A DNA stretch of 64,000 bases from Pseudomonas mangiferae (GTDB lineage Bacteria; Pseudomonadota; Gammaproteobacteria; Pseudomonadales; Pseudomonadaceae), in assembly GCF_007109405.1 (NCBI RefSeq), contig NZ_VJOY01000005.1, positions 39,921 through 103,920 on the forward strand, read 5' to 3'. Below the pieces are notes generated by a model that was given only the letters and a program-made list of their open reading frames with translations, was not told the DNA's origin and ran no database searches. Of this stretch, positions 12,019-23,222 are shown one piece after another. Every line of letters begins with the position of its first letter. Position 1 is the stretch's first letter. The position numbers were made by a program, and so were the translations under genes.

Positions 12019-13941
12019 ATGAGTATTTTCAGCCACTTCCAACAACGCTTCGAGGCGACCCGCCAGGAGGAAATGTCCCTCCAGGAGTACCTCGAACTGT
12101 GCAAGGAGGACCCGAGCGCCTACGCCACCGCCGCCGAGCGCATGCTCATGGCCATCGGTGAGCCGGAGCTGCTGGACACCTCCAGCAATTCGCGGCTGTC
12201 GCGGATTTTTTCCAACAAGGTCATCCGCCGCTACCCGGCCTTCGCCGACTTCCATGGTATGGAGGAATGCATCGACCAGATCGTGTCGTACTTCCGCCAC
12301 GCGGCCCAGGGCCTGGAAGAGAAGAAACAGATTCTCTACCTCCTGGGGCCGGTGGGCGGCGGCAAGTCGTCCCTGGCGGAGAAACTCAAGCAACTGATCG
12401 AGAAGGTGCCGTTCTACGCCATCAAGGGCTCGCCGGTGTTCGAGTCGCCCCTGGGGCTGTTCAACCCCACCGAGGACGGGCAGATCCTCGAAGAGGACTT
12501 CGGCATCCCGCGCCGCTACCTCACCACCATCATGTCGCCCTGGGCCACCAAGCGGCTCTCCGAGTTCGGCGGCGACATAAGCCGCTTCCGGGTGGTCAAG
12601 CTGTACCCCTCGATCCTCAACCAGATTGCCGTGGCCAAGACCGAGCCAGGCGACGAGAACAACCAGGATATCTCCGCCCTGGTGGGCAAGGTGGACATCC
12701 GCAAGCTGGAGGAATACCCGCAGAACGACGCCGACGCCTACAGCTACTCCGGGGCGCTGTGCCGGGCCAACCAGGGCCTGATGGAATTCGTCGAGATGTT
12801 CAAGGCGCCCATCAAGGTGCTGCACCCGCTGCTCACCGCCACCCAGGAAGGCAACTACAACAGCACCGAGGGCCTGGGGGCGATTCCCTTCAACGGCATC
12901 CTGCTGGCCCACTCCAACGAATCGGAATGGCACACCTTCCGCAACAACAAGAACAACGAGGCGTTCATCGACCGCATCTACATCGTCAAGGTGCCGTACT
13001 GCCTGCGCATCTCCGATGAGATCCGCATCTACGACAAGCTGCTGGTGAACAGCTCCCTGGCCGAGGCCCATTGCGCGCCGGATACCCTGAAAATGCTGGC
13101 GCAGTTCTCCACCCTGTCGCGCCTGAAGGAGCCGGAGAACTCCAACATCTATTCGAAGATGCGCGTCTACGACGGCGAAAACCTCAAGGACACCGACCCC
13201 AAGGCCAAGTCGATCCAGGAGTACCGCGACACCGCGGGCGTGGACGAAGGCATGAACGGCCTGTCCACCCGCTTCGCCTTCAAGATCCTCTCCAAGGTAT
13301 TCAACTTCGACCCCCACGAGGTGGCCGCCAACCCGGTGCACCTGCTCTACGTGCTGGAACAGCAGATCGAGCAGGAGCAGTTCCCCGCCGAGATACGCGA
13401 GCGCTACCTGCGCTACATCAAGGAGTACCTGGCGCCGCGCTACATCGAGTTCATCGGCAAGGAGATCCAGACGGCGTACCTGGAGTCCTACAGCGAGTAC
13501 GGGCAGAACATCTTCGACCGCTACGTGCTGTATGCGGACTTCTGGATCCAGGACCAGGAATACCGGGACCCGGAGACCGGGGAAATCCTCAACCGCGTCG
13601 CCCTCAACGAGGAGCTGGAGAAGATCGAGAAGCCGGCCGGCATCAGCAACCCGAAGGATTTCCGCAACGAGATCGTCAACTTCGTGCTGCGCGCCCGGGC
13701 CAACAACAACGGCAAGAACCCCACCTGGCTTAGCTACGAGAAACTGCGGGTGGTGATCGAGAAGAAGATGTTCTCCAACACCGAGGACCTGCTGCCGGTC
13801 ATCAGCTTTAACGCCAAGGGCAGCAAGGACGAGCAACAGAAGCACAACGACTTCGTCAAGCGCATGGTCGAGCGCGGCTACACCGAGAAACAGGTTCGCC
13901 TGCTGTCCGAATGGTATCTGCGGGTCCGCAAATCGCAGTGA
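12019..13941 (+). CDS. prkA: PrkA (YeaG) family serine kinase / AAA+ protein
   Basis: A 640-residue protein: N-terminal AAA domain with Walker A in LGPVGGGKSSLAE (about residue 115) and a C-terminal PrkA kinase-like domain. It is highly conserved in enterobacteria and pseudomonads, where it is induced by nutrient stress and acts with YeaH and YcgB. The ATG at 12019 follows GCGAGGTGACGTC, and the start MSIFSHFQQRFEA fits the family. It is first of the prkA-yeaH-ycgB cluster. In vivo kinase substrates are poorly known. Confidence 0.93.
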   Translation: MSIFSHFQQRFEATRQEEMSLQEYLELCKEDPSAYATAAERMLMAIGEPELLDTSSNSRLSRIFSNKVIRRYPAFADFHGMEECIDQIVSYFRHAAQGLEEKKQILYLLGPVGGGKSSLAEKLKQLIEKVPFYAIKGSPVFESPLGLFNPTEDGQILEEDFGIPRRYLTTIMSPWATKRLSEFGGDISRFRVVKLYPSILNQIAVAKTEPGDENNQDISALVGKVDIRKLEEYPQNDADAYSYSGALCRANQGLMEFVEMFKAPIKVLHPLLTATQEGNYNSTEGLGAIPFNGILLAHSNESEWHTFRNNKNNEAFIDRIYIVKVPYCLRISDEIRIYDKLLVNSSLAEAHCAPDTLKMLAQFSTLSRLKEPENSNIYSKMRVYDGENLKDTDPKAKSIQEYRDTAGVDEGMNGLSTRFAFKILSKVFNFDPHEVAANPVHLLYVLEQQIEQEQFPAEIRERYLRYIKEYLAPRYIEFIGKEIQTAYLESYSEYGQNIFDRYVLYADFWIQDQEYRDPETGEILNRVALNEELEKIEKPAGISNPKDFRNEIVNFVLRARANNNGKNPTWLSYEKLRVVIEKKMFSNTEDLLPVISFNAKGSKDEQQKHNDFVKRMVERGYTEKQVRLLSEWYLRVRKSQ

Positions 13942-14034
13942 AGGCGGTAACGGCCGGCGGGTCGGGGCGGCGCGTGCGACGGGTACGTCGCGCGACGCCG
14001 TCGCGTCCCCTGGCCTGAGCTCCCGGAGGGGCCT

Positions 14035-15309
14035 ATGAGCTATGTCATCGACCGGCGTCTGAACGGCAAGAACAAGAGCACGGTGAACCGCCAGCGTTTC
14101 CTGCGGCGGTACCGCGACCACATCAAGAAGGCCGTCGAGGAGGCGGTCAGCCGGCGCTCCATCACCGACATGGAGCACGGCGAACAGATCAGCATCCCCG
14201 GCCGCGACATCGACGAGCCGGTCCTGCACCACGGCCGCGGCGGCCGTCAGACCGTGGTCCACCCCGGCAACAAGGAATTCACCACCGGCGAACGCATCCC
14301 GCGGCCTCAGGGGGGCGGCGGCGGAGGCAAGGGCAGCGGCAAGGCCAGCAACTCCGGCGAGGGCATGGACGACTTCGTCTTCCAGATCACCCAGGAGGAA
14401 TTCCTCGACTTCATGTTCGAGGACCTGGAGCTACCCAACCTGGTGAAGCGCCACCTGACCGGTACCGACACCTTCAAGACCGTGCGCGCCGGCATCAGCA
14501 ACGAAGGCAACCCGTCGCGGATCAACATCATCCGCACCTTGCGCTCGGCCCACGCCCGGCGTATCGCGCTGTCCGGCAGCAGCCGCGCCAAGCTGCGCGC
14601 CGCCCAGGCCGAACTGGAACGGCTGCGGCGGGAGGAACCGGACAACTTCGGCGACATCCAGGACACCGAGGCGGAGATCGAGCGCCTGCGCGCGCGGATC
14701 AACCGGGTACCGTTCCTCGACACCTTCGACCTCAAGTACAACCTGCTGGTGAAGCAGCCCAACCCCAGTTCCAAGGCGGTGATGTTCTGCCTGATGGACG
14801 TGTCCGGTTCCATGACCCAGGCCACCAAGGACATCGCCAAGCGCTTCTTCATCCTGCTGTACCTGTTCCTCAAGCGGAACTACGACCGTATCGAGGTGGT
14901 ATTCATTCGCCACCACACCAGCGCCCGCGAGGTGGACGAGGAAGAGTTCTTCTACTCCCGGGAGACCGGCGGCACCATCGTCTCCAGCGCCCTCAAGCTG
15001 ATGCAGGAGATCATGGCCGAGCGCTACCCGGTGAGCGACTGGAACATCTACGCCGCCCAGGCCTCCGACGGCGACAACTGGAACGACGATTCGCCCATCT
15101 GCCGGGAAATCCTCACCAAGCAGATCATGCCGTTCGTGCAGTACTACACCTATGTCGAGATCACCCCGCGTGAGCACCAGGCGCTCTGGTTCGAATACGA
15201 ACAGGTGCGCGAGGCGTTCTCCGAGACCTTCGCCCAGCAGCAACTGGTCTCGGCCGGCGACATCTACCCGGTGTTCCGCGAACTCTTCCAGCGCAGGCTC
15301 GCCACATGA
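14035..15309 (+). CDS. yeaH: YeaH/DUF444 family protein with VWA-like domain
   Basis: A 424-residue DUF444 protein. The start [20 protein letters not shown] is typical. A Gly-rich linker lies at about 90-105, and a von Willebrand A-like domain with a MIDAS motif DVSGSM appears near residue 255. The ATG is preceded by GGAGGGG. In enterobacteria the protein works with the PrkA/YeaG kinase under nitrogen or stationary-phase stress. It ends in a four-base overlap with the next gene. Confidence 0.92.
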   Translation: MSYVIDRRLNGKNKSTVNRQRFLRRYRDHIKKAVEEAVSRRSITDMEHGEQISIPGRDIDEPVLHHGRGGRQTVVHPGNKEFTTGERIPRPQGGGGGGKGSGKASNSGEGMDDFVFQITQEEFLDFMFEDLELPNLVKRHLTGTDTFKTVRAGISNEGNPSRINIIRTLRSAHARRIALSGSSRAKLRAAQAELERLRREEPDNFGDIQDTEAEIERLRARINRVPFLDTFDLKYNLLVKQPNPSSKAVMFCLMDVSGSMTQATKDIAKRFFILLYLFLKRNYDRIEVVFIRHHTSAREVDEEEFFYSRETGGTIVSSALKLMQEIMAERYPVSDWNIYAAQASDGDNWNDDSPICREILTKQIMPFVQYYTYVEITPREHQALWFEYEQVREAFSETFAQQQLVSAGDIYPVFRELFQRRLAT

Positions 15310-16886
15310 ACACGTCTCCCGATACCTCCCGTGACACGAAGCGCCAGCCGCTTTCCACCGGTTCGGAATGGACATTCGAACTGGTCCAGGCGTACGACCG
15401 CGAGATCAGCCGGATCGCCGAGCGCTACGCCCTGGACACCTACCCCAACCAGATCGAGGTGATCACTGCCGAGCAGATGATGGATGCCTATGCCTCCGTG
15501 GGCATGCCCCTGGGCTACCACCACTGGTCCTACGGCAAGCATTTCCTCAGCACCGAGAAATCCTACAAGCGCGGGCAGATGGGCCTGGCCTACGAGATCG
15601 TGATCAACTCCGATCCGTGCATCGCCTACCTGATGGAAGAGAACACCATGTGCATGCAGGCCCTGGTGATCGCCCACGCCTGCTATGGCCACAACAGCTT
15701 CTTCAAGGGCAACTACCTGTTCCGCACCTGGACCGATGCCAGTTCCATCATCGACTACCTGGTGTTCGCCAAGCAGTACATCATGCAGTGCGAGGAACGC
15801 TACGGCATCGATGCCGTGGAGGACCTGCTGGATTCCTGCCACGCCCTGATGAACCACGGCGTGGACCGCTACAAGCGGCCCTACCCCATCTCCGCGGAAG
15901 AGGAGCGGCAGCGGCAGAAGGACCGCGAGGAACACCTGCAGCGCCAGCTCAACGACCTCTGGCGGACCATTCCCCGCAGCGCCGAGAAACACGACGAGCA
16001 GGACGTGCGGCGTTTCCCCGCCGAGCCCCAGGAGAACATCCTCTATTTCGTCGAGAAGCACGCGCCGCTGCTGGAGCCCTGGCAGCGCGAGGTGGTGCGC
16101 ATCGTGCGCAAGATCGCCCAGTACTTCTATCCGCAGCGCCAGACCCAGGTGATGAACGAAGGCTGGGCCACCTTCTGGCACTACACCCTGATGAACGACC
16201 TGTACGACGAGGGGCTGGTCACCGACGGCTTCATGCTGGAGTTCCTCCAGTCCCACACCAACGTGGTCTACCAGCCCAGCTTCGACAGCCCCTATTACAA
16301 CGGCATCAACCCCTACACCCTGGGGTTCGCCATGTACACCGACATCCGCCGCATCTGCGAGCACCCCACGGAGGAGGATCGCCGCTGGTTCCCGGACATC
16401 GCCGGCAGCGACTGGCTGTCCACCCTCAAGTTCGCCATGAGCAGTTTCAAGGACGAGAGCTTCATCCTGCAGTTCCTCTCGCCCAAGGTGATCCGCGACC
16501 TCAAGCTGTTCAGCATCCTCGACGACGACCAGAAGGACGAGCTGCTGGTGCCGGCGATCCACGACGAGGACGGCTACCGCACCATCCGCGAATTGCTGGC
16601 CGCCCAGTACAACCTCGGTAACCGCGAGCCCAACGTGCAGATCTGGAACGTGGACCGGCGCGGCGACCGGTCCCTGACCCTGCGTCACCAGCAGCACGAC
16701 CGCAAACCCCTGGGGGAATCCACCGAGGAAGTGCTCAAGCACCTGCACCGGCTGTGGGGCTTCGACATCCACCTGGAGGTGGCTCAGGGCGACCAGGTGA
16801 TCGGCGCCCACCACGTACCGCCACGGGGCGAACGCACCGAGGACGGCGAGTACCCGCGGCTCGACCTGGTGATGCCGCCCATCTGA
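15306..16886 (+). CDS. ycgB: SpoVR/YcgB family protein
   Basis: A 526-residue SpoVR-like protein with conserved family segments such as [30 protein letters not shown] and [15 protein letters not shown]. SpoVR was named for spore cortex formation in Bacillus, but this form is widespread in non-sporulating proteobacteria and is linked to stress survival with PrkA and YeaH. The ATGA overlap with yeaH indicates coupled translation. A short GGTACGC / GCGTACC inverted repeat lies 20-45 bases after the stop. Confidence 0.92.
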   Translation: MNTSPDTSRDTKRQPLSTGSEWTFELVQAYDREISRIAERYALDTYPNQIEVITAEQMMDAYASVGMPLGYHHWSYGKHFLSTEKSYKRGQMGLAYEIVINSDPCIAYLMEENTMCMQALVIAHACYGHNSFFKGNYLFRTWTDASSIIDYLVFAKQYIMQCEERYGIDAVEDLLDSCHALMNHGVDRYKRPYPISAEEERQRQKDREEHLQRQLNDLWRTIPRSAEKHDEQDVRRFPAEPQENILYFVEKHAPLLEPWQREVVRIVRKIAQYFYPQRQTQVMNEGWATFWHYTLMNDLYDEGLVTDGFMLEFLQSHTNVVYQPSFDSPYYNGINPYTLGFAMYTDIRRICEHPTEEDRRWFPDIAGSDWLSTLKFAMSSFKDESFILQFLSPKVIRDLKLFSILDDDQKDELLVPAIHDEDGYRTIRELLAAQYNLGNREPNVQIWNVDRRGDRSLTLRHQQHDRKPLGESTEEVLKHLHRLWGFDIHLEVAQGDQVIGAHHVPPRGERTEDGEYPRLDLVMPPI

Positions 16887-16954
16887 GCCGTGCCCGGCCC
16901 CACACACCGGTACGCCTCGCGCGTACCGGTGTGCAGCCGGTATCCTTCCCGCCC

Positions 16955-18133
16955 ATGGAAGAGAATCGACTGAACGTCTACAAGGTGGGCGGCGCCGTGC
17001 GCGACCGCCTGCTCGGCCGCCCCGTCACCGAGGTGGACTGGGTGGTGGTGGGAAGCACCGCGGAGCAGATGCTGGCCCTGGGCTTCCGCCCGGTGGGCGC
17101 GGACTTTCCGGTATTCCTCCACCCGCGCACGGGCGAGGAATACGCCCTGGCCCGCACCGAGCGCAAGAGCGGCCGCGGCTACGGCGGCTTCGTCTTCCAC
17201 GCGTCCCCCGACGTGACCCTAGAAGAGGACCTGACCCGCCGCGACCTCACCATCAACGCCATTGCCGAGGACGCCGAGGGTCGCCTCATCGACCCCCACG
17301 GGGGCCAGGACGACCTGCGCGGACGCTGGCTGCGCCACGTCTCCCCCGCCTTCGCCGAGGACCCATTGCGGGTGCTGCGGGTGGCGCGCTTCGCCGCCCG
17401 CTACGCGCCCCTGGGCTTCCGCATCGCCGACGAAACCCTGGCGCTGATGCGACGGATCGCCGACTCCGGCGAACTGGAGGCCCTGACTCCGGAGCGGACC
17501 TGGAAGGAGGTGTCCCGGGCCCTGCTGGAACCGCGCCCCGACGTGTTCATCGAGACCCTGCGGCGCTGCGGCGCGCTGGCGGCCTGGTTGCCCGAGGTGG
17601 ATACACTGTTCGACACAGCGCGCGGCGAGCGCCTGCTGGCGGTGTTGCGCCGCTGCGCCGAGGGCGAGCAGCCCTTGACGGTGCGTTGGGCCTGCCTCCT
17701 GCAGGCCCTGGGCGAGGACGACCCGGTCGAGGGCCTGCGCCAGGTGCAGGCCATCAACCTGCGCGGCAAGGTGCCGAGGGACTGTCAGGAACTGGCGCTG
17801 CTGACGGTGGAATTCCACTCCGCCGGGCGCCGGGCTCAGGCCTTGGAACCCACGGCGCTGCTGGACCTGCTGCAGCGCTTCGACATCTACCGACGCCCGC
17901 AGCGCTTCGCGGAATTCCTCGCCGCCTGCGCGCTGATCGCCGATGAAACCCAGGATGTGCCGGCCGCCATCGCCTACCTGCGGAGCGCCGCCGACGCCGC
18001 GCGGGCGGTGCAGGCGCAGCCGCTGGTGGCGCGTGGGTTTACCGGGGCAGCGCTGGGAGAGGCTCTGCGGGAGGCACGGCTGGCGGCGCTGACGCGCCAC
18101 CGGGACGAGGCCGCCCCTAGGCCGTCGGCGTGA
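16955..18133 (+). CDS. cca: CCA-adding tRNA nucleotidyltransferase
   Basis: A 392-residue class II nucleotidyltransferase that builds or repairs the CCA end of tRNAs. Seen: [14 protein letters not shown], the catalytic Asp pair region [20 protein letters not shown] and [16 protein letters not shown]. The length fits the shorter cca form without a C-terminal HD domain. Start choice is uncertain: ATG 16955 has no clear ribosome-binding site, while a GGAAGAG just after it could serve a CTG start at 16970, giving the MNVYKVGG start common in the family. Confidence 0.92.
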   Translation: MEENRLNVYKVGGAVRDRLLGRPVTEVDWVVVGSTAEQMLALGFRPVGADFPVFLHPRTGEEYALARTERKSGRGYGGFVFHASPDVTLEEDLTRRDLTINAIAEDAEGRLIDPHGGQDDLRGRWLRHVSPAFAEDPLRVLRVARFAARYAPLGFRIADETLALMRRIADSGELEALTPERTWKEVSRALLEPRPDVFIETLRRCGALAAWLPEVDTLFDTARGERLLAVLRRCAEGEQPLTVRWACLLQALGEDDPVEGLRQVQAINLRGKVPRDCQELALLTVEFHSAGRRAQALEPTALLDLLQRFDIYRRPQRFAEFLAACALIADETQDVPAAIAYLRSAADAARAVQAQPLVARGFTGAALGEALREARLAALTRHRDEAAPRPSA

Positions 18134-18662
18134 CGGTAGCGGCGCGCAGCAGCGGTTCAGGGGTCAGCGCGGTTCCGCGCCAGTGGAACGGCACCGGCCA
18201 CAGGCGCTGGTCGATCCGCGCTTCATGCCAGAGGTCGGCGAACGGCCGCTTCGCCCCCGGGTGCTCCTGGGCCGGCGCCAGCAGCGCCAGGGGCCAGAGG
18301 ACGAAGGCATTCTTCAGGATCTCCGCCCGAGGCAGCACCAGCCCGTCGAACACCCCCACCTGATCGCCGTACAGCAGCACGTCGATGTCCAGGGGCAGGC
18401 CCTTGCGATTCGGCGCATAGCGGCCGTTGTCAGCTTCGATGCCCTTGAGGCGCCGATCCAGTTCCGCCAGGGGCAGGTCGGTCAGCGCCCTCACCGCCAG
18501 GTTGAAGAAGGGACCGCTCCTGATGCCCACCGGCTCGCTCTCGAACACCGGGGAGCAATGCATCTCGTGGAGGAAACCGGCCAGGGCATCGAGCCCCGCA
18601 GTGAGGTGGACCTCGCGCTCACTGTTGCTGCCGAGGCCGAGGAAGACCGGTATCAGCGACAT
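18117..18662 (-). CDS. folK: HPPK-like protein (second FolK-type pyrophosphokinase)
   Basis: A 181-residue protein of the 6-hydroxymethyl-7,8-dihydropterin pyrophosphokinase family: [18 protein letters not shown] start, [11 protein letters not shown], and the DIDVLLYGD metal-binding segment. The usual RTLDLDLL sequence is changed to [10 protein letters not shown], so it is a diverged copy; pseudomonads carry a canonical folK elsewhere, beside panB. It overlaps folB by 10 bases, suggesting consecutive folate-pathway steps. Its 3' end overlaps the convergent cca end. Confidence 0.8.
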   Translation of the reverse strand: MSLIPVFLGLGSNSEREVHLTAGLDALAGFLHEMHCSPVFESEPVGIRSGPFFNLAVRALTDLPLAELDRRLKGIEADNGRYAPNRKGLPLDIDVLLYGDQVGVFDGLVLPRAEILKNAFVLWPLALLAPAQEHPGAKRPFADLWHEARIDQRLWPVPFHWRGTALTPEPLLRAATVTPTA

Positions 18663-19006
18663 CCGCGCTCGATCTCCACGCCGACACCGCGGGCGGCAGG
18701 CACCGCGCCGGGCTTGGTCACCTTCAGCCACAGCCAGGTGATGCCATAGTCGTCCATCAGCGTCGACGCCAGCCGTTCGGCGAACGTCTCCACCAGGTGG
18801 AAGCGCGAGGCTCCGGCGAAGGCCTGGATGCGCTGGGAAACCTGGGCGTAGTCCAGGGCCTTGTCCAGGTCGTCCTGCGCGGCCGGGGCCCGGTTGCCCC
18901 AGGCGAAGCGCAGGTCCAGGCTCAGGCACTGGCGAATGTCGCGCTCCCAGTCGTAGGCACCGATCACAGTGTCGACTTCCAGCCCCTCGATGAAAACGAT
19001 GTCCAC
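18653..19006 (-). CDS. folB: Dihydroneopterin aldolase FolB
   Basis: A 117-residue aldolase/epimerase of folate synthesis. It begins MDIVFIEGLEVDTVIGAYDWER from a GTG at 19006 (a GGAG lies 11 bases upstream) and contains the conserved HLVETFAERLA segment. The family length is about 117-120 residues, which favours this GTG over the upstream in-frame ATG. It is followed in overlap by the folK-like gene and is divergent from plsY. Confidence 0.9.
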   Translation of the reverse strand: MDIVFIEGLEVDTVIGAYDWERDIRQCLSLDLRFAWGNRAPAAQDDLDKALDYAQVSQRIQAFAGASRFHLVETFAERLASTLMDDYGITWLWLKVTKPGAVPAARGVGVEIERGCR

Positions 19007-19116
19007 GTCGCTCGTGTCTCCGGCCCGGCGCCGCTGCCCGGCCGCCATGGAACGGTTTACAGGGGCAGGCCGACCAAGCCTAAAATCGGGGCTCCCTCGC
19101 CCCGGAAATGGATACC

Positions 19117-19686
19117 ATGTTCTGGCTGCTGGCGATCCTCGCCTACCTGCTCGGCTCGCTGTCCTTCGCCATCCTGCTGAGCCGGCTGTTCGGCACCGCC
19201 GACCCGCGCGCCCAGGGCTCCGGCAATCCCGGCGCCACCAACATGCTGCGCCTGGCGGGCCGCCGGCTGGCGATCCTGACCCTGCTTGGCGATCTGCTCA
19301 AGGGCCTGCTGCCGGTGCTGGTTGCCGCCGCGCTGGGGCTAGAGCCCCAGCGTCAGGCCTGGATCGGCCTGGCTGCGGTGCTCGGTCACCTCTACCCGGT
19401 CTACTTCCGCTTCCACGGAGGCAAGGGTGTCGCCACCGCGGCGGGCATGCTCCTGGGCCTGTATCCGCCAGCCGCGCTGCTGGCGGCGGCGGCCTGGTTG
19501 CTGACCTTCCTGCTCACCCGCACCAGCTCGCTGGCCGCGCTGATCGCCACGCCGCTGACCCTGCCCTTGCTGGCCTGGCAGCGGCCGGAGGCGCTGCTGC
19601 CCATGAGCGTGCTGACAGCCCTGATCGTCTGGCGGCACCGCGGCAATCTACGCGACCTGTTCGCCGGACGCGAACGGCATTTCTGA
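19117..19686 (+). CDS. plsY: Acyl-phosphate glycerol-3-phosphate acyltransferase PlsY
   Basis: A 189-residue inner-membrane enzyme making lysophosphatidic acid from acyl-phosphate and glycerol-3-phosphate. Signature loops are visible: [11 protein letters not shown] near residue 35, [21 protein letters not shown] near 95, and a third conserved loop near the C-terminus, among about five to seven hydrophobic helices. The start [17 protein letters not shown] (19117) matches the family; an in-frame ATG at 19108 adds three residues. Confidence 0.93.
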   Translation: MFWLLAILAYLLGSLSFAILLSRLFGTADPRAQGSGNPGATNMLRLAGRRLAILTLLGDLLKGLLPVLVAAALGLEPQRQAWIGLAAVLGHLYPVYFRFHGGKGVATAAGMLLGLYPPAALLAAAAWLLTFLLTRTSSLAALIATPLTLPLLAWQRPEALLPMSVLTALIVWRHRGNLRDLFAGRERHF

Positions 19687-19715
19687 ATCCTCGCCATGAG
19701 ACGCGCTCATTCGCC

Positions 19716-20741
19716 TCAGACGGCGGGCAGCTGCTCCATGGGCCAGCGGGCCTGGACCGCGATCGCCGGGCCGTCCTGCTGGCCGGCCAGCAGGCGCTGG
19801 CAACCGGCGTAGGCGATCATCGCGCCGTTGTCGGTGCAAAAGCGTGGCCGCGCATAGAACACCTCGCCCCGCAGCTCGCCGAGCATGCGCTCCAGGGCCT
19901 GCCGCAGCGCCTGGTTGGCGCTGACTCCACCGGCGATCACCAGGCGTTTCAGGCCTGTCTGGCGCAGGGCGCGGCGGCACTTCAGCACCAGCGTGTCCAC
20001 CACCGCCCGCTCGAAGGCCAGGGCGATGTCGCAGCGGGTCTCCTCGCTGTCGTCGCCGGCCTCGCGGCAGCGCTGCCAGGTGTTGAGGGTGAAGGTCTTG
20101 AGGCCGCTGAAACTGAAGTCCAGGCCGGGGCGGTCGGTCATCGGCCGCGGGAAGACGAAGCGGTCTGCCACGCCCGACTGGGCCAGGCGGGCAATCTCCG
20201 GCCCGCCGGGATAACCCAGGCCGAGCAGCTTGGCGGTCTTGTCGAAGGCCTCGCCCGCCGCATCGTCCAGGGACTCCCCGAGCAACTGGTAGCGGCCAAT
20301 GCCTTCCACCCGCACCAGTTGGGTGTGGCCGCCGGACACCAGCAGGGCGACGAAGGGGAACTGCGGCGGCCGCTCTTCCAGCATCGGCGCCAGCAGGTGG
20401 CCCTCCATGTGATGCACGCCCAGGGCCGGGATGCCCCAGGCGAACGCCAGGGCCTGGGCGCAGGAGGCGCCCACCAGCAGCGCGCCCACCAGGCCGGGGC
20501 CGGCGGTATAGGCGATGGCATCGATCTGCCCGGCGCCCACGCCGGCGTCCGCCAGCACCTGGCGGGTCAGCGGCAGCAGTCGCTTGACGTGATCCCGGGA
20601 CGCCAGCTCGGGGACGACCCCACCGTAGGCCCGGTGCAGGTCGATCTGGCTGAACAAGGCGTCGGCCAGCAGGCCGCGCTCGCTGTCGTACAAGGCGACG
20701 CCGGTTTCGTCGCAGGAAGTTTCCAGGCCCAGCACTCGCAT
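19716..20741 (-). CDS. tsaD: tRNA N6-adenosine threonylcarbamoyltransferase TsaD
   Basis: A 341-residue ASKHA-fold enzyme that completes the t6A37 modification of ANN-decoding tRNAs with TsaB, TsaE and TsaC. It begins [19 protein letters not shown], has the metal-binding [12 protein letters not shown] (about residue 110) and [10 protein letters not shown] near 280. It is divergent from rpsU; the tsaD/rpsU-dnaG-rpoD adjacency is strongly conserved in gammaproteobacteria. Confidence 0.96.
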   Translation of the reverse strand: MRVLGLETSCDETGVALYDSERGLLADALFSQIDLHRAYGGVVPELASRDHVKRLLPLTRQVLADAGVGAGQIDAIAYTAGPGLVGALLVGASCAQALAFAWGIPALGVHHMEGHLLAPMLEERPPQFPFVALLVSGGHTQLVRVEGIGRYQLLGESLDDAAGEAFDKTAKLLGLGYPGGPEIARLAQSGVADRFVFPRPMTDRPGLDFSFSGLKTFTLNTWQRCREAGDDSEETRCDIALAFERAVVDTLVLKCRRALRQTGLKRLVIAGGVSANQALRQALERMLGELRGEVFYARPRFCTDNGAMIAYAGCQRLLAGQQDGPAIAVQARWPMEQLPAV

Positions 20742-20827
20742 AAGGGGTTCGGATTCGGCCAGTCAATCGAAGGCGCGCATCATAAGCGTGCCCCCTTGAC
20801 CGGACCAGCGCTTTTCGACTGAAGGCT

Positions 20828-20862
20828 TTGCATTTCGGGGACCGGAGCGTTAATATCCGCAA
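20828..20862 (+). promoter_or_regulatory. Sigma70-type promoter for rpsU-dnaG-rpoD
   Basis: TTGCAT at 20828-20833, a spacer of exactly 17 bases, then TAATAT at 20851-20856. It lies 84 bases before the rpsU start, pointing at the macromolecular synthesis operon. The sequence match is good; activity is inferred. Confidence 0.6.
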
Positions 20863-20939
20863 CCCTTGAAAACCGACGTTCTCCACTCTGATTGCCTGGA
20901 GACGTTCGCCACCCGGTAATTAGTGAAGGTACGACCTGG

Positions 20940-21155
20940 ATGCCAGCCGTCAAAGTTAAAGAGAACGAACCCTTCGACGTAGCCCTGCGTCGCTTCAAAC
21001 GCTCCTGCGAAAAAGCCGGTGTCCTGGCCGAAGTCCGCAGCCGCGAGTTCTACGAGAAGCCGACCACCGAGCGCAAGCGCAAGGCCGCTGCCGCCGTCAA
21101 GCGTCACGCCAAGAAGGTTCAGCGCGAACAGCGCCGTCGCGAGCGCCTGTACTGA
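20940..21155 (+). CDS. rpsU: 30S ribosomal protein S21
   Basis: A 71-residue basic ribosomal protein ([20 protein letters not shown]...) with the typical Arg-rich C-terminal tail ending [11 protein letters not shown]. It is needed for initiation on natural mRNAs. It is the first gene of the macromolecular synthesis operon that links translation (rpsU), replication priming (dnaG) and transcription (rpoD). A terminator-like hairpin separates it from dnaG, probably allowing higher rpsU expression. Confidence 0.97.
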   Translation: MPAVKVKENEPFDVALRRFKRSCEKAGVLAEVRSREFYEKPTTERKRKAAAAVKRHAKKVQREQRRRERLY

Positions 21156-21184
21156 GTTACACGGCGTACCGCTGACACCGCTAC

Positions 21185-21213
21185 CGCCCGGCTCATGCCG
21201 GGCGTTGCTTTTT
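21185..21213 (+). terminator. Hairpin terminator/attenuator between rpsU and dnaG
   Basis: Perfect eight-base repeat CGCCCGGC / GCCGGGCG with a TCAT loop, then TTGCTTTTT. It lies 30 bases after rpsU. In the E. coli operon the equivalent terminator reduces dnaG output relative to rpsU. Confidence 0.75.
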
Positions 21214-21287
21214 CCGGCCCCCTGAAACCCGAGACGACGGCGCTTGCACTTCCGCCTCCGCGTCTCCCGGCAGTACCCTGATGCCCC

Positions 21288-23216
21288 ATGGCCGGACTGA
21301 TCCCGCAATCCTTCATCGATGACCTGCTGAACCGCACCGACATCGTCGAGGTGGTGGGTTCGCGCATCCAGCTCAAGCGCGCCGGGAAGAACTACAGCGC
21401 GCTCTGCCCGTTCCACAAGGAAAAGACCCCCTCCTTCAGCGTCAGCGCGGACAAGCAGTTCTACTACTGCTTCGGCTGCGGCGCCGGCGGCAACGCGCTC
21501 GGCTTCATCATGGACCACGACCACCTGGACTTTCCCCAGGCGGTCGAGGAACTGGCCAAGCGCGCCGGCCTGGACGTGCCCCGGGAAGACCGAGGCCGCC
21601 CCGGCGCACCTCGCCAGCCCACCGATTCACCGCTCTACCCGCTGCTCGCTGCCGCCGCCGATTACTACCGGCAGGCCCTGAAAAGCCACCCGAGTCGCCG
21701 GGCCGCGGTGGACTACCTCAAGGGCCGCGGACTGACCGGCGAGATTGCCCGCGACTTCGGCCTCGGCTTCGCACCGCCGGGCTGGGACCACCTGCTCAAG
21801 CACCTGGGCGGCGACGCCCTGCAGCAGAAGACCCTGATCGACGCCGGCCTGCTGATCGAGAACACCGAGACCGGCAAGCGCTACGACCGCTTCCGCGACC
21901 GGGTAATGTTCCCCATCCGCGACACCCGCGGCCGGGTGATCGCCTTCGGCGGGCGGGTCCTGGGGGACGACAAGCCGAAATACCTGAATTCACCGGAAAC
22001 CCCGGTCTTCCATAAGGGCCAGGAGCTGTATGGCCTCTATGAGGCGCGCATGCACAACCGCGACCTGGACGAGGTCATGGTGGTGGAGGGCTACATGGAC
22101 GTCATCGCCCTGGCCCAGCAAGGCTTGCGCAACGCGGTAGCGACCCTGGGCACCTCCACCTCCGAGGAGCACGTCAAGCGCCTGTTCCGCCTGGTGCCGA
22201 GCCTGCTGTTCTGCTTCGATGGCGACCAGGCCGGGCGCAAGGCCGCCTGGCGCGCCCTGGAAGCCGCGCTTCCGAGCCTGCAGGATGGCCGTCGGGCCCG
22301 CTTCCTGTTCCTGCCCGAGGGCGAGGACCCGGACAGCCTGGTACGCGCGGAAGGCACCGATGCGTTCCGCGCGCGCATCAGCCAGCAGGCGATGCCCCTG
22401 GCGGATTATTTTTTCCAGCAGCTGACCCAGGAGGCGGACCCGTCTTCCCTGGAAGGCAAGGCGCACCTGGCGATGCTGGCCAACCCGCTGATCGAGCGGG
22501 TGCCGGGCGCGAATCTGCGCCAGCTCATGCGCCAACACCTGCAGGTCCTCACCGGCCTGTCCGGCGAAGCCTTGAGCCAGTTCGCCACGCCCGCCCCGCG
22601 CCAGCCGGACGCCCCGCCCGCGACGGACGACGGCTACTACGACGCCCTGGTCGACTACGCATCGCCCCCCGATGCCGGAGGCTTCACGGAATCGCCGTCC
22701 TGGAAAAGCGGTTCGGACAAGCCCTGGAAGAAAAAGAAGGGCAGGGACTGGGCGCAGAAGGATGCCCCACCTCGCGCGCCCCGCAGCGCGGTGTCGGTGG
22801 AGTCACCGAACCTGAGCGCCCTTCGCACCCTGCTGCACCACCCTCAACTGGCGCAGAAGGTGGAAAATGCCAGCCGGTTCGCTGCGGAAAACGACCCGTA
22901 CGCACAACTCATGGTGTCACTGCTGGAAGCGCTGCAGAAGAACCCGACGCTGCGTTCGCTGCAGCTGATCGCCCGCTGGCACGGCACCGAACAGGGCCGC
23001 CTGCTGCGGCTCCTGGCGGAGAAGGAATGGCTGATTTCCAGCGATAACCTTGAACAACAGTTTTTCGACACTATAACTAGGTTGGCGGCTCGCCAGCGCG
23101 AGCGCAGCCTCGAACATCTCCTGCGCAAGGCTCGCCAGAGCGAGCTCAATGCCGAGGAAAAAGAGCAATTGCGCGACCTTCTCAGTCGCGGTACTCCCCC
23201 CATCGTCCCGACCTAA
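21288..23216 (+). CDS. dnaG: DNA primase DnaG
   Basis: A 642-residue replicative primase. The N-terminal zinc ribbon runs CPFHKEKTPSFSV...YYCFGCGAGG (about residues 40-65). The catalytic core carries Toprim motifs VVEGYMDV (about 265) and FCFDGDQAGRKA (about 307). The C-terminal DnaB-binding helical domain follows a low-complexity linker (about 430-500). It primes lagging-strand synthesis. The complete gene lies between rpsU and rpoD. Confidence 0.97.
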   Translation: MAGLIPQSFIDDLLNRTDIVEVVGSRIQLKRAGKNYSALCPFHKEKTPSFSVSADKQFYYCFGCGAGGNALGFIMDHDHLDFPQAVEELAKRAGLDVPREDRGRPGAPRQPTDSPLYPLLAAAADYYRQALKSHPSRRAAVDYLKGRGLTGEIARDFGLGFAPPGWDHLLKHLGGDALQQKTLIDAGLLIENTETGKRYDRFRDRVMFPIRDTRGRVIAFGGRVLGDDKPKYLNSPETPVFHKGQELYGLYEARMHNRDLDEVMVVEGYMDVIALAQQGLRNAVATLGTSTSEEHVKRLFRLVPSLLFCFDGDQAGRKAAWRALEAALPSLQDGRRARFLFLPEGEDPDSLVRAEGTDAFRARISQQAMPLADYFFQQLTQEADPSSLEGKAHLAMLANPLIERVPGANLRQLMRQHLQVLTGLSGEALSQFATPAPRQPDAPPATDDGYYDALVDYASPPDAGGFTESPSWKSGSDKPWKKKKGRDWAQKDAPPRAPRSAVSVESPNLSALRTLLHHPQLAQKVENASRFAAENDPYAQLMVSLLEALQKNPTLRSLQLIARWHGTEQGRLLRLLAEKEWLISSDNLEQQFFDTITRLAARQRERSLEHLLRKARQSELNAEEKEQLRDLLSRGTPPIVPT

Positions 23217-23222
23217 ACTGGC

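Noticed and set aside
11821..14262. 813-codon antisense frame over prkA and yeaH
   Set aside because: Shadow of strongly conserved genes; no recognisable domain.
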